This document shows, piece after piece, positions 1-8,924 of a stretch of DNA of 64,000 bases. A program made the translations under genes and the position numbers. The first letter of the stretch is position 1. Every line of letters starts with the position of its first letter. Source of the stretch: Lactiplantibacillus modestisalitolerans (GTDB lineage Bacteria > Bacillota > Bacilli > Lactobacillales > Lactobacillaceae); assembly GCF_005405425.1 (NCBI RefSeq), contig NZ_BJEA01000004.1, forward strand, positions 62,001 through 126,000. The letters run 5' to 3'. The notes beneath the pieces are model-generated. The model saw only the letters and a program-made list of their open reading frames with translations, did not search any database and was not told the origin of the DNA.

Positions 1-194
1 AAGCGACCTTTGAACGGCAGCAGGCACCGTACACCCTCGTTTCCGTACTAGCGGGCGAGGGGAGTATTAGTGTTGATGGTCAGGATTACCCGCTGACTAA
101 GGGTGTTCACTTTATCTTACCTTACGACGTTAAGCAGTGGACCTTGAAGGGTGACTTACAAATTATTGCTTCCGAACCAGGGGCTAAGGCTTAA
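1..194 (+). CDS. manA: Mannose-6-phosphate isomerase, class I, C-terminal end (partial)
   Basis: The open frame enters from the left edge and ends at TAA 192-194, leaving about 63 residues. The fragment reads as a cupin beta-strand region: a segment around SISVDGQDYPL, then a turn with GVHFILP and a final strand ending IIASEPG. This matches the C-terminal cupin half of firmicute type I phosphomannose isomerases, which interconvert mannose-6-phosphate and fructose-6-phosphate in the cytoplasm. The catalytic zinc-site half lies outside the window, so the call rests on the tail only. A strong terminator follows within 25 bases. Confidence 0.7.
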   Translation, partial: ATFERQQAPYTLVSVLAGEGSISVDGQDYPLTKGVHFILPYDVKQWTLKGDLQIIASEPGAKA

Positions 195-216
195 TTAGTT
201 AACCCCCTGCGATGAT

Positions 217-260
217 AAAAAAGATTGATAAGCGTGCGCACGCGGACCAATCTTTTTTTA
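217..260 (+). terminator. Intrinsic terminator after manA
   Basis: An 11-bp stem (AAAAAAGATTG, 217-227, with CAATCTTTTTT, 248-258) encloses a GC-rich self-complementary core (232-243) and ends in a T run. Confidence 0.85.
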
Positions 261-467
261 GACAATAACTGATGCTATCAGGAAGTTGAAACCACTTTCA
301 AAAAGTACATAAATAAAATTTATAATGACAAGGGGTTAACTAATCTGCGGGCCGCAGGAAAAACAGTTCCCATCAGGTTAGTAGTCTGGATTAATCAAAG
401 TGGTACCAACCAATCTTGATTTTACGGCTTTTTGCTATGTTCCGAAGCGCTCGTAGAAGAAAATCAA
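261..467. other. Intergenic stretch between two terminators
   Basis: This 207-bp stretch separates the manA terminator from the gatD terminator. It has an isolated TATAAT at 322-327 without a clear -35, and a short palindrome CTGCGGGCCGCAG. No ORF with a ribosome binding site was found. Confidence 0.5.
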
Positions 468-511
468 GACCGCCATAATCGCATGAAGCCTGACTTGCGA
501 TTATGGCGGTC
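468..511 (-). terminator. Intrinsic terminator of murT-gatD
   Basis: Perfect 16-bp inverted repeat: GACCGCCATAATCGCA at 468-483 and its complement at 496-511. On the minus strand it is followed by a T-rich tail, about 50 bases after the gatD stop. Confidence 0.8.
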
Positions 512-558
512 CTTTAAAATATAAATTATATTAATAGTACTAGGCTAAGCGGTCCCAG

Positions 559-1281
559 TTACGGTTTAATGACGACGTTTTTAGTTAAGTCCTCAGTCAA
601 CTGGTCGAGGGGGGACCAATCGCCGTCTGGATACTTGCGTTGGAGCGCAATTTTTAAGATCCGCTTTGCGAGGGCTTCGTTGCGGGCTAAAATGGGGCCG
701 TGGAAGTAGGAACCAAAGGTGTTTTTATAAATCACGCCTTCACTACCGTCCTTCCCGTTATTCCCGTGCCCCTGTTCAACTTCCCCGAGGGGGCGTTCAC
801 CCGCACCGAGGAAGGTCATGCCGTTGTGATTTTCAAAGCCGTAGTAGGTCTGACCGGTCTCAGCGTTTTTAATGGTGATGTTGCCGATGAAGCGGTTGTT
901 GTCCTGACTAAGCGTGTAGTGGTCTAAAGCTCCGATACCGGCGATTTTTTCACCGTTGGCCCCGATGTAGTAGTGGCCTAACATTTGAAAACCACCACAG
1001 ATGGCCAGAAACGGACCGCCGGCTTGGATGTACGCGGTTAGGGGTGCCTTTTTCGTTTGGAGGTCCTTAGAAACGATCGTTTGCTCGTAATCCTGACCAC
1101 CGCCGAAGAGGACGAAGTCGTACTTATCCGGGTCAAACGCATCGTCTAAGCTAATCAAATCGATATCAATGGTGGCGTCGACCGCTTTTGCATAGTAGCG
1201 CATGGCGAGCAGGTTCCCGATGTCACCATAAGTGTTCATTAAGTCGCCGTATAAGTGGGCGGCACGTAGTTGATAAGCCAT
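559..1281 (-). CDS. gatD: Lipid II isoglutaminyl synthase, glutamine amidotransferase subunit GatD
   Basis: GatD hydrolyses glutamine and passes ammonia to MurT, which amidates the D-Glu of lipid II to D-isoglutamine at the inner face of the membrane. The class I amidotransferase core is visible: nucleophile Cys95 in AICGGFQ and His194 in SYFHGP, in a protein of 240 residues, the usual family size. I chose the ATG at 1281 (MAYQLRAAH), which has AAAGGAGGG just upstream, over a longer in-frame start inside murT. One base separates it from the murT stop, so the two are translationally coupled. It ends at a strong terminator. Confidence 0.93.
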   Translation of the reverse strand: MAYQLRAAHLYGDLMNTYGDIGNLLAMRYYAKAVDATIDIDLISLDDAFDPDKYDFVLFGGGQDYEQTIVSKDLQTKKAPLTAYIQAGGPFLAICGGFQMLGHYYIGANGEKIAGIGALDHYTLSQDNNRFIGNITIKNAETGQTYYGFENHNGMTFLGAGERPLGEVEQGHGNNGKDGSEGVIYKNTFGSYFHGPILARNEALAKRILKIALQRKYPDGDWSPLDQLTEDLTKNVVIKP

Positions 1282-1282
1282 G

Positions 1283-2629
1283 TTAAGCCATCCCTCCTTT
1301 AATAATTCCCTGGCTGGCAAGCTGTTTTCTGAGTTGCAGCATGGCCGTATAGGTCGCGACGACGTAGACTTGCTTGGTTGGTAACTTTTGAATGGCCGCC
1401 GTCATCTTGGTCAGGTCGGGAACAATCGTTAAGTTTTCGGGTGCGACTCCGGCAACTTTAAGCCGGAAGGTGATGTCGCGGTAACGTTCGCCACCGCTAA
1501 TAAAGGCTGGAATATTCATCGCGGGCAGTTTTTCAAAGGCCCCGTCCCAAATCCAACTCGTATCGATTCCGTCAGCGTAATTGGCGTTGAGTAGCGCGGC
1601 GAACGAAAACGGCTGCGAATCGGTACTCATCATTTTAATGACCTGATTTAAGCCGACCGGATTTTTCACCAGCACGAGCGTTACGTCCTTGTCACCGACG
1701 TGGAAAATTTCCTGACGACCAAAAACTTGTTCGTCGTTTTCACTGAGGGTTTGCGCAATTTGTTTGGACGGGACGTCCATAAAGCGCCCAACCGCAAACG
1801 CCGCTAACGCGTTGTAGATGTTGTATTCACCGCCGATGTTGAGGTGCATCGCCTGCCCGTTAATTTCAAAATCAGAACTCGTCGGCGTCATGTTCGTTAA
1901 GGCGTTCAATTTCCAAGTCAGTTGCGGCCGTTCGAAACCGCAGTGCGGGCAGTAATACTTACCCATGTTGCTGTACGTGCGGCTATGGTACCGTAAAATG
2001 TGTTGACAGTTGGGACACAGTAAGCCGTCGGTGTTCGCCGGGGCCTGTTGATCATGGTCCGCTTGATAATCGAAACCGTAGTAAAGCATCGGGTTAGGTA
2101 ACTTTTTAGAGTGGAAGAGTGGGAGGTCCCCGTTAGCGATAATGGTTGCTTCGGGGGCCAACGCGACGCCGTCCAAGATTTTTTGATAAGTGGTATAAAT
2201 TTCACCGTAGCGGTCCAACTGATCACGGAAAATGTTAGTGAAAACGAAGGCCTTAGGTGTAATGTACTTGGTGACCATCACCACGTTGGCCTCGTCGACT
2301 TCTAAGACGGCCAACGGTTTTTGGTGCGCTTTCGGCGCGGTTAAAAAGGTGGTCACGATGCCTTGTTTCATGTTGGAACCGCTCGGATTGGTTAAAATAT
2401 CAGGGTACCGTTGCCGCAGCACCTTTACGGTCAGGGCGGTCGTGAGCGTTTTACCGTTCGTGCCGGTAATAATGATCACGTCGTAATTTTTAGCCAGGTG
2501 CTTTAAAATCGTTGGGTCGAGTTTTAAAGCCAGTTTACCTGGTAAGGAGCTCCCGCCACCCCGAAAGGTGTGCAGGAACCAGTATGCAGATTTGCCGGTC
2601 CAAGTGGCCAGCAGACTATTGATTGACAT
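1283..2629 (-). CDS. murT: Lipid II isoglutaminyl synthase, Mur-ligase-like subunit MurT
   Basis: MurT is the ATP-dependent ligase partner of GatD in lipid II amidation, needed for efficient peptidoglycan cross-linking in Gram-positive bacteria. The 448-residue protein has the Mur-ligase P-loop ITGTNGKT (residues 54-61) and the MurT-specific zinc-ribbon insertion with Cys205, Cys208, Cys227 and Cys230 in two CPxC pairs, followed by the C-terminal DUF1727 region. It is first in the murT-gatD pair. A TATAAAAT-type -10 is visible on the minus strand near 2730-2737, without a convincing -35. Confidence 0.93.
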   Translation of the reverse strand: MSINSLLATWTGKSAYWFLHTFRGGGSSLPGKLALKLDPTILKHLAKNYDVIIITGTNGKTLTTALTVKVLRQRYPDILTNPSGSNMKQGIVTTFLTAPKAHQKPLAVLEVDEANVVMVTKYITPKAFVFTNIFRDQLDRYGEIYTTYQKILDGVALAPEATIIANGDLPLFHSKKLPNPMLYYGFDYQADHDQQAPANTDGLLCPNCQHILRYHSRTYSNMGKYYCPHCGFERPQLTWKLNALTNMTPTSSDFEINGQAMHLNIGGEYNIYNALAAFAVGRFMDVPSKQIAQTLSENDEQVFGRQEIFHVGDKDVTLVLVKNPVGLNQVIKMMSTDSQPFSFAALLNANYADGIDTSWIWDGAFEKLPAMNIPAFISGGERYRDITFRLKVAGVAPENLTIVPDLTKMTAAIQKLPTKQVYVVATYTAMLQLRKQLASQGIIKGGMA

Positions 2630-2847
2630 AACTATCAGTACCCCTAAATAATTGATTTACGAATGGCCGGCAGCAACGGTCAACCGTTCGTAGTGTCGAG
2701 CTGAAGCCCGGACAAGTTGTCCTACTCTCAAGTATTTTATACTGAACTTTCGTAAAAGAAAAGCGATACTACCGCGATCAGCGGCGATATTAACAATTCG
2801 TTAATTAGTTTTCACTACTGATTGCTGAAATTCGGAGCCAAATCCGC

Positions 2848-2853
2848 TATAAT
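2848..2853 (+). promoter_or_regulatory. Probable -10 box of the tdk operon
   Basis: TATAAT at 2848-2853, about 35 bases before the chosen tdk start, in the divergent gap between murT and tdk. No good -35 is present at 17 bases. Confidence 0.45.
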
Positions 2854-2888
2854 TGACTAGAAATGTGTGAAAAAGGGGAATGAGTCGC

Positions 2889-3476
2889 TTGGCGCAATTA
2901 TTTTTTCGATACGGTGCAATGAACAGTGGGAAAACAATTGAGATTTTAAAGGTTGCCCATAATTATGAGGAACAGAGCAAGTCGGTGATCATCATGACCA
3001 GCGGGTTAGATAATCGTGACGGGGTTGGCTACGTTGCGAGCCGGATTGGGTTAAAGCGACCGGCGATTCCGGTTTTTGATGAGACCAACGTTTTAGAAGT
3101 TGTCAAGCAGACGAACCCCGACGCGGCGTGTGTCTTGATTGATGAAGCGCAGTTCTTGAAGAAGCACCACATCATTGAATTAGCGCACATTGTTGACGAG
3201 TTGCACATCCCGGTCATGACCTTCGGGTTAAAGAATGACTTTCGCAATGAACTGTTTGAAGGTAGTAAGTACTTACTATTATATGCGGATAAAATTGAAG
3301 AAATGAAGACGATTTGCTGGTTCTGCCGGAAAAAGGCCATTATGAACTTGCGCTTTCACGACGGGCAACCCGTTTATGAAGGCGAGCAGGTTCAAATTGG
3401 GGGCAATGAAGCCTACTATCCAGTTTGTCGGCGACACTACTTCTTCCCGCCGGAAATCAACAAAGTGAGGAATTAA
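2889..3476 (+). CDS. tdk: Thymidine kinase
   Basis: Salvage enzyme that phosphorylates thymidine to dTMP with ATP. This is a type II kinase: P-loop GAMNSGKT (residues 9-16), catalytic Glu86 in LIDEAQ, and a structural zinc site with Cys143/Cys146 (CWFC) and Cys180/His183. The family begins [16 protein letters not shown], which here requires a TTG start at 2889. The upstream ATG at 2880 overlaps the AAGGGGA ribosome binding site, whereas TTG 2889 is correctly spaced from it. The product is 195 residues. It leads the tdk-prfA-prmC cluster, with 7 bases to prfA. Confidence 0.92.
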   Translation: MAQLFFRYGAMNSGKTIEILKVAHNYEEQSKSVIIMTSGLDNRDGVGYVASRIGLKRPAIPVFDETNVLEVVKQTNPDAACVLIDEAQFLKKHHIIELAHIVDELHIPVMTFGLKNDFRNELFEGSKYLLLYADKIEEMKTICWFCRKKAIMNLRFHDGQPVYEGEQVQIGGNEAYYPVCRRHYFFPPEINKVRN

Positions 3477-3483
3477 TAAAACT

Positions 3484-4566
3484 ATGGATAAGTTTTTTGA
3501 TAAGTTACAAGCCGTTGCGGACCGCTACGAAGAACTCGGTGAATTATTAAGTGATCCCGAGGTTATTTCGGATTCGCAACGTTTTATGAAGTTGTCCAAG
3601 GAAATGGGAAATTTGCGGGAAACCGTTGAAACCTATAACCACTATAAGGAAGTTACCGAGCAGATTGCCGAAAATGACGAACTGTTACGTGAAAAGCTCG
3701 ATGACGAGATGAACGCGATGGTTAAGGACGATTTAAAGAATCTGAACACCGAAAAAGATCAACTTGAACACGACTTAACGTTATTGATGTTACCCAAGGA
3801 CCCGAACGATGATAAGAACATTATTATGGAAATTCACGGGGCTGCTGGTGGCGACGAAGCTAGTTTGTTTGCGGCCGATTTGTTTAACATGTACGAAAAG
3901 TACGCTGAACGGCAAGGTTGGAGCGTGGAAGTTGCTGATCGGAATGAAACTGAAGTTGGCGGTTTTAAGGAAATTGTCCTGATTATTTCGGGTGATAAAG
4001 TTTACTCGAAGCTGAAGTACGAAAGTGGCGCTCACCGGGTTCAACGGGTGCCAGTCACGGAATCGGCTGGGCGGGTCCACACTTCCACCGCGACGGTGGG
4101 GGTTATGCCTGAAGCGCAAGACGTTGATATTGACCTTGATCCGAAAGATATTCGGACCGACGTGTTCCGTTCTTCCGGGGCCGGTGGTCAGCATATTAAC
4201 AAGACTTCCTCGGCCGTGCGGATGACCCACTTACCAACTGGGATCGTTGTTTCCATGCAAGATCAACGGTCACAACAACAAAACCGGGCCAAGGCGATGG
4301 AAATCCTCCGTGCGCGGGTTTATGATTATTATCAATCCCGAGAACAAAATGAATATAACGCCGAACGGAAGTCAGCCGTTGGGACTGGGGACCGTTCCGA
4401 ACGGATTCGGACCTATAACTTCCCTCAAAACCGGGTGACGGATCACCGAATCGGCTTGACGTTGAATAAGTTAGACCGCGTTATGAACGGCGAATTAGAC
4501 GAAATTATCGATGCGCTGGTCTTAGCGGATCAAACTAAGAAGATGGAGCAACTGACGAATGGATAA
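3484..4566 (+). CDS. prfA: Peptide chain release factor 1
   Basis: RF1 recognises UAA and UAG in the ribosomal A site and triggers peptide release. The GGQ motif that enters the peptidyl-transferase centre is at residues 234-236 (GAGGQHINK), and the PxT codon-recognition tripeptide is PVT at 190-192. The length of 360 is standard. Its stop overlaps the prmC start by 8 bases, so RF1 and the methyltransferase that modifies its GGQ glutamine are translationally coupled, the usual firmicute arrangement. Confidence 0.97.
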   Translation: MDKFFDKLQAVADRYEELGELLSDPEVISDSQRFMKLSKEMGNLRETVETYNHYKEVTEQIAENDELLREKLDDEMNAMVKDDLKNLNTEKDQLEHDLTLLMLPKDPNDDKNIIMEIHGAAGGDEASLFAADLFNMYEKYAERQGWSVEVADRNETEVGGFKEIVLIISGDKVYSKLKYESGAHRVQRVPVTESAGRVHTSTATVGVMPEAQDVDIDLDPKDIRTDVFRSSGAGGQHINKTSSAVRMTHLPTGIVVSMQDQRSQQQNRAKAMEILRARVYDYYQSREQNEYNAERKSAVGTGDRSERIRTYNFPQNRVTDHRIGLTLNKLDRVMNGELDEIIDALVLADQTKKMEQLTNG

Positions 4567-5428
4567 GCCGGTTGCACCAACGTACTTTGAAGCCCAGCGA
4601 TGGGCTTCTTTTTGTCTTAAACGGGCGGCCGTGCCAACTGACGGGGCCCGGTTTCTATTGTTGGGACTAACTGGGCTGGATCAAACCCAGCTATTAATCC
4701 GGTACCGCGAGCCGTTGCCACATTCAACGTGGCAAACTTATCAGCGGACGGTTGAGCGGGTAGCAGCCGGGGAACCCGCGCAGTACGTACTAGGGTGGGC
4801 GCCGTTTGCTGATTTGAAGCTCGCAGTGACGCCCGCCGTATTAATTCCGCGGGTTGAGACTGAAGAATTAGTCGAATGGGTCTTAACTGATCATCAGGCA
4901 ACGTCGGCGTTAAACGTACTCGACGTCGGGACAGGTTCGGGCGCCATTGCGCTGGCCGTTAAAAATGCGCAGCCCGCTTGGCAGGTTGCAGCGAGCGACG
5001 TTTCTTCAGCGGCCCTGGCAGTGGCTAAGCGCAACGCAACCCGCTTAGGCTTAACCGTTAGTTTTAGTCAGCGCGACTTGTTAACGGGCGTTACGTTGGC
5101 TGATTATGACGTGATTATTAGTAATCCACCGTACATTGCCGAAAAGGAACGTGCGGTCATGGATGCTAGCGTCTTGGACTACGAACCAGATTTGGCGTTA
5201 TTTGCGGCTAATGACGGGCTGGCGCTGTACGCGCGCTTAGCAGACCAGCTTGCCGACTACCGTGGCCAGTTAAGCGTCTACCTAGAGATTGGGTACCATC
5301 AGGGGTCCGCGTTACGGACGCTATTTAACCAAAAATTACCGACAGCCGCGTTTACCCTGCATCAAGACTTAGCGGGGCACGACCGGATGGTGCGGTTAGT
5401 TCTCAATAAAACTCAGCAATCTAATTAA
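4559..5428 (+). CDS. prmC: Release factor glutamine N5-methyltransferase
   Basis: PrmC methylates the glutamine of the GGQ motif of RF1 and RF2, using S-adenosylmethionine. The SAM-binding motif I is DVGTGSGAI (residues 122-130) and the substrate-glutamine motif NPPY is at 189-192; the helical N-terminal domain occupies about residues 1-85. At 289 residues it is of normal length. The ATG lies inside the 3' end of prfA (8-base overlap). Sua5 follows after 16 bases with its own AAGGAG. Confidence 0.95.
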   Translation: MDKPVAPTYFEAQRWASFCLKRAAVPTDGARFLLLGLTGLDQTQLLIRYREPLPHSTWQTYQRTVERVAAGEPAQYVLGWAPFADLKLAVTPAVLIPRVETEELVEWVLTDHQATSALNVLDVGTGSGAIALAVKNAQPAWQVAASDVSSAALAVAKRNATRLGLTVSFSQRDLLTGVTLADYDVIISNPPYIAEKERAVMDASVLDYEPDLALFAANDGLALYARLADQLADYRGQLSVYLEIGYHQGSALRTLFNQKLPTAAFTLHQDLAGHDRMVRLVLNKTQQSN

Positions 5429-5444
5429 GGAGTGCGATTCCAGA

Positions 5445-6464
5445 ATGGAAACACAAGTTTTTCAGCCGGCCGAAGTGACGGCCGCAGCCCAATTACTCAA
5501 ACGGGGACAGTTAGTGGCCTTTCCGACCGAAACGGTGTACGGCCTAGGTGCCGATGCCACTAACGTTTCGGCGGTTAAGCAGGTTTACGTCGCTAAGGGA
5601 CGGCCCAGCGATAACCCACTGATCGTCCACGTTGCGGACGTTGCAACGGTTGAGCAGTTTGCACAGCCATTGTCGGACGCCGCGCGGAAACTGATTAAGG
5701 CGTTTTGGCCCGGACCACTGACGATGATTTTTAAACTCAAACCCGGGGCACTTGATCCGGCCGTAACTGGTGGGCTTGACACCGCGGCGTTTCGTAATCC
5801 AGATAATGCGGCGACCATTGCGTTAATCCGGGCGGCCCAGACACCAATCGTCGGGCCGTCAGCAAATACGTCGGGCAAGCCGAGTCCGACGACGGCGGCG
5901 CACGTCCTACACGATTTAAACGGGAAAATTGCCGGTATTTTAGACGACGGGCCGACGAAGGTCGGCGTGGAATCCACCGTTTTAGATTTATCGACGGCGC
6001 AGCCCGCGATTCTACGACCGGGTGCGATTACGGCTAGCGCAATTGAAAGCGTAATTGGACAGCCCGTTCAGACGGAACAACATCACGTTGGGGCGACCGA
6101 GGTTCCCAAGGCACCAGGAATGAAATACAAGCACTACGCGCCAAACGCGCAGGTTTACATCGTTGACCGGTCTGAAGATTGGCCGGCAGCGTTGAAGTGG
6201 GCTGCTCAGCAGAGTGTTCCGATTGGTGTGATGGCAACGGACGCCGTTTTATCGAATAATCAGCTGCCAGCAAATTGCGAACAATTTTCACTTGGAACGG
6301 ATGTTCAATCGGCTAGTCAGCGACTATTTGCGGGCTTACGGCACTATGATATGGAAACTGAAATTAAAGATATTCTCTGCCAAGCCTTTGATAGTAAGGG
6401 GTTAGGTGCTGCCTATATGAATCGCTTAAATAAATCTGCCGGCCAGACCCATTTTAGTGTATAA
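5445..6464 (+). CDS. L-threonylcarbamoyladenylate synthase, Sua5 type
   Basis: This enzyme makes threonylcarbamoyl-AMP from threonine, bicarbonate and ATP, the first step of tRNA t6A37 synthesis. The YrdC domain covers about residues 10-200, with the signature FPTETVYGLG near residue 25 and KGRPSDNPL near 50. The additional C-terminal Sua5 domain (about 235-339) makes it the long Sua5/YwlC form, not the short TsaC form. It lies in the conserved prfA-prmC-sua5-glyA order. A TATAAT at 6460-6465 overlaps its stop codon and may feed glyA. Confidence 0.93.
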   Translation: METQVFQPAEVTAAAQLLKRGQLVAFPTETVYGLGADATNVSAVKQVYVAKGRPSDNPLIVHVADVATVEQFAQPLSDAARKLIKAFWPGPLTMIFKLKPGALDPAVTGGLDTAAFRNPDNAATIALIRAAQTPIVGPSANTSGKPSPTTAAHVLHDLNGKIAGILDDGPTKVGVESTVLDLSTAQPAILRPGAITASAIESVIGQPVQTEQHHVGATEVPKAPGMKYKHYAPNAQVYIVDRSEDWPAALKWAAQQSVPIGVMATDAVLSNNQLPANCEQFSLGTDVQSASQRLFAGLRHYDMETEIKDILCQAFDSKGLGAAYMNRLNKSAGQTHFSV

Positions 6465-6524
6465 TAATTGCAAGTCGGGAAAACCCGAAAGTTGTTGTTA
6501 TTTGTGAAATGGAGGAATTTATCA

Positions 6525-7763
6525 ATGAGTTACCAAGAACAAGATCCAGCGGTTTGGGCAGCAATCGGTAAAGAACAAGCCCGTCAGCAACACAACATCG
6601 AGTTAATTGCTTCTGAAAACATCGTTTCCAAAGGCGTTCGGGCTGCGCAGGGGAGCGTGCTAACGAACAAATACTCTGAAGGTTATCCCGGTCACCGTTT
6701 CTACGGCGGCAATGAATTTATTGACCAAGTAGAAACGCTGGCAATTGAACGGGCGAAAAAGCTCTTTGGTGCTGAGTACGCCAATGTTCAGCCCCATTCA
6801 GGCTCACAAGCCAACGCCGCAGCTTACATGGCGTTGATTCAACCTGGCGACCGGGTGATGGGAATGTCGTTAGACGCCGGGGGGCACTTAACTCACGGAT
6901 CGAGCGTTAACTTTTCTGGTAAACTCTATCATTTCCAAGCTTACGGTTTGAACCCCGAAACCGAAGAATTAGATTATGAGGCTATCCGCGCACAAGCGCT
7001 CGAATTTAAGCCCAAGTTGATCGTTGCGGGCGCCTCCGCTTACAGTCGGATCATCGACTTTAAACAGTTCCGCGAAATTGCGGATGAAGTTGGGGCCCTC
7101 TTGATGGTGGATATGGCCCACATCGCGGGGTTAGTCGCCGCTGGGTTACATCCCAACCCAGTGCCGTACGCGGACGTAGTGACGACCACAACGCATAAAA
7201 CGTTGCGGGGACCCCGTGGCGGAATGATCTTAGCCAAGGAAAAGTATGGTAAGAAGATTAATTCAGCCGTTTTCCCTGGTAATCAGGGTGGCCCACTTGA
7301 TCACGTGATTGCGGGGAAGGCGATTGCACTGGGTGAGGATCTTCAACCTGAATTCAAGACTTACGCGCAACACGTCATTGATAACGCCCAAGCGATGGCC
7401 GCGGTTTTTGATGATTCCGACCTCGTACGGGTAATCTCCGGTGGTACTGATAACCATTTGATGACGATTGAAGTGACGAATTCCGGTTTGAATGGCCGTC
7501 AAGTCCAAGATTTATTGGATACGGTTTACATTACGGTTAATAAGGAAGCCATTCCAAATGAAACCTTAGGCGCTTTTAAGACGTCTGGAATTCGGCTTGG
7601 AACGCCAGCGATTACCACCCGCGGTTTTGATACAACGGATGCGGCGGAAGTGGCTAAATTAATTTTACAGGTACTGAGTGCGCCGGATGATCAAGCAAAC
7701 TTGGACGCGGTTAAACAACAAGTTTTAGCTTTAACGGCTAAGCACCCGATCGATGTTGATTAA
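6525..7763 (+). CDS. glyA: Serine hydroxymethyltransferase
   Basis: PLP enzyme that interconverts serine and glycine and charges tetrahydrofolate with a one-carbon unit. The PLP lysine is Lys225 in [14 protein letters not shown]; the ELIASEN segment at residues 26-32 and the glycine-rich PHSGSQAN near 90 are typical. I chose the ATG at 6525 ([11 protein letters not shown]), preceded by GGAGGA, over an upstream in-frame TTG; this gives the usual 412 residues. The nearby folC (folate polyglutamylation) serves the same pathway but is not in the operon. Confidence 0.96.
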   Translation: MSYQEQDPAVWAAIGKEQARQQHNIELIASENIVSKGVRAAQGSVLTNKYSEGYPGHRFYGGNEFIDQVETLAIERAKKLFGAEYANVQPHSGSQANAAAYMALIQPGDRVMGMSLDAGGHLTHGSSVNFSGKLYHFQAYGLNPETEELDYEAIRAQALEFKPKLIVAGASAYSRIIDFKQFREIADEVGALLMVDMAHIAGLVAAGLHPNPVPYADVVTTTTHKTLRGPRGGMILAKEKYGKKINSAVFPGNQGGPLDHVIAGKAIALGEDLQPEFKTYAQHVIDNAQAMAAVFDDSDLVRVISGGTDNHLMTIEVTNSGLNGRQVQDLLDTVYITVNKEAIPNETLGAFKTSGIRLGTPAITTRGFDTTDAAEVAKLILQVLSAPDDQANLDAVKQQVLALTAKHPIDVD

Positions 7764-7804
7764 GGAATTTATACGCAGGTCTGGTTTTTTTCGCTTAAAT
7801 TAGC

Positions 7805-7810
7805 TACAAT
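7805..7810 (+). promoter_or_regulatory. Probable -10 box of upp
   Basis: TACAAT at 7805-7810, 34 bases upstream of the upp start, in the 80-bp glyA-upp gap. The -35 is poor. No terminator is evident between glyA and upp, so read-through from glyA is possible. Confidence 0.4.
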
Positions 7811-7843
7811 AGAAAGAAATCACTAAGGAGTGTGCGTAGCAAC

Positions 7844-8473
7844 ATGGGTAAGTTTGAGGTTTTGAATCATCCGCTCATTCAACATAAGTTAACGATCATT
7901 CGGGAAAAAGAATGCGGAACAAAGGTCTTTCGGGAAATGGTTAATGAAATCTCGACGTTGATGGCTTACGAAGTCTCACGGGACATGCCGTTAAAGGATA
8001 TTGAGATTGAAACACCAATTAGCAAGTCAACGCAAAAGACGTTGGCTGGTAAGAAAGTGGCCATTGTACCGATTCTACGGGCAGGTCTTGGCATGGTTGA
8101 CGGGTTTTTGAACATGATTCCCGCAGCTAAGGTCGGTCACGTTGGGATGTATCGCGATGAAAAGACGTTGAAGCCGGTTGAATATTTTGTAAAGTTACCT
8201 AGTGATATTTCGCAACGGCAACTCTTCGTCGTTGATCCAATGCTTGCAACTGGTGGCTCGGCCATCATGGCAATGGATATGCTGAAGAAGCGTGGGGCTA
8301 GCAACATTAAGTTTATGTGCTTAGTTGCCGCACCCGAAGGGGTAAAAGCCCTCCGTGAAGCGCACCCGGACATTGATATTTATACGGCGGCACTGGATGA
8401 TCACTTAAACGAGGACGGCTACATCGTTCCTGGTTTAGGCGATGCTGGTGACCGGTTATTTGGTACGAAGTAA
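7844..8473 (+). CDS. upp: Uracil phosphoribosyltransferase
   Basis: Pyrimidine salvage: uracil plus PRPP gives UMP. The PRPP-binding loop is [10 protein letters not shown] (131-140) and the C-terminal uracil-binding segment contains [12 protein letters not shown]. The start is ATG 7844 ([11 protein letters not shown]), which gives 209 residues, the normal length; an in-frame GTG at 7832 abuts the AAGGAG and is unlikely. The next gene downstream is the PyrR-attenuated uracil permease, so uptake and salvage of uracil are adjacent but separately controlled. A terminator follows. Confidence 0.96.
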   Translation: MGKFEVLNHPLIQHKLTIIREKECGTKVFREMVNEISTLMAYEVSRDMPLKDIEIETPISKSTQKTLAGKKVAIVPILRAGLGMVDGFLNMIPAAKVGHVGMYRDEKTLKPVEYFVKLPSDISQRQLFVVDPMLATGGSAIMAMDMLKKRGASNIKFMCLVAAPEGVKALREAHPDIDIYTAALDDHLNEDGYIVPGLGDAGDRLFGTK

Positions 8474-8501
8474 AAACGCATTAAAATTGGCGTTCAGAAC
8501 G

Positions 8502-8533
8502 GGTGGCTACCTGAAAGGGTGGTCGCCTTTTTT
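8502..8533 (+). terminator. Intrinsic terminator after upp
   Basis: Ten-base-pair stem with G-T wobbles (8502-8511 with 8518-8527), small loop, then six T. Confidence 0.75.
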
Positions 8534-8595
8534 GTCCCGTAAATTCGTCTCATTTATGGGACAAAAAAATTTTCTCTACCATATTATAGGTTGAT

Positions 8596-8717
8596 TTAAG
8601 TGAGCTCAAGGTCGGTCTTGGGGACTACTCAAACTGCCCACTTTCTCGCGGACTCCCTGAATATACATTTAGAAAATCCATGAAAAGGTGCTGCCGACCG
8701 TAGAAATACCCACTTAA
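8596..8717. repeat. Widely spaced imperfect inverted repeat
   Basis: Arms TTAAGTG (8596-8602) with GGTCGG (8610-8615) on the left, and CCGACC (8694-8699) with CACTTAA (8711-8717) on the right, in matching order. The 78 bases between the inner arms have no ORF. It lies between the upp terminator and the pyrP promoter. It could be an RNA stem, a DNA-binding arrangement or a decayed small mobile element; I do not recognise it. Confidence 0.4.
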
Positions 8718-8738
8718 GTTTATTTATATCAACATTAG

Positions 8739-8767
8739 TTGACAATTAAACCCGAGACGCGTAAACT
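8739..8767 (+). promoter_or_regulatory. Promoter of pyrP
   Basis: TTGACA (8739-8744), 17-base spacer, TAAACT (8762-8767), directly ahead of the PyrR attenuator. Confidence 0.8.
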
Positions 8768-8784
8768 AATTGCAATTGAACAGT

Positions 8785-8899
8785 TCCTTTAATTTAGCTC
8801 AGAGAGGCTGAAAAGGATGAACGGACGTGCCTTCATAATGGGAGTGCATGTAATTTCGGACAGCCAGTCACTTTGAGTGTGAGGCTGTCTTTTTATTTT
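8785..8899 (+). promoter_or_regulatory. PyrR-responsive transcription attenuator of pyrP
   Basis: The leader holds the conserved PyrR-binding hairpin: TCCTTT ... CAGAGAGGCT ... AAAAGGA (8785-8817), with the CAGAGAGGCT loop known from lactobacillus and bacillus pyr leaders. An intrinsic terminator follows, with GACAGCC (8859-8865) pairing with GGCTGTC (8883-8889) and then a T tract. By family knowledge, UMP-bound PyrR stabilises the binding hairpin and favours the terminator. The intervening antiterminator pairing was not modelled. Confidence 0.82.
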
Positions 8900-8924
8900 G
8901 CCATCATTGAAAAAGGGGTGCGTT

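Noticed and set aside
400-408. GTGGTACCA resembling a T-box core upstream of gatD
   Set aside because: There is no stem I, specifier loop or competing terminator around it, and no gene follows on that strand within reach.
3790-4230. A 146-codon minus-strand ORF inside prfA
   Set aside because: It lies opposite the highly conserved GGQ region of prfA and has no ribosome binding site or family resemblance.
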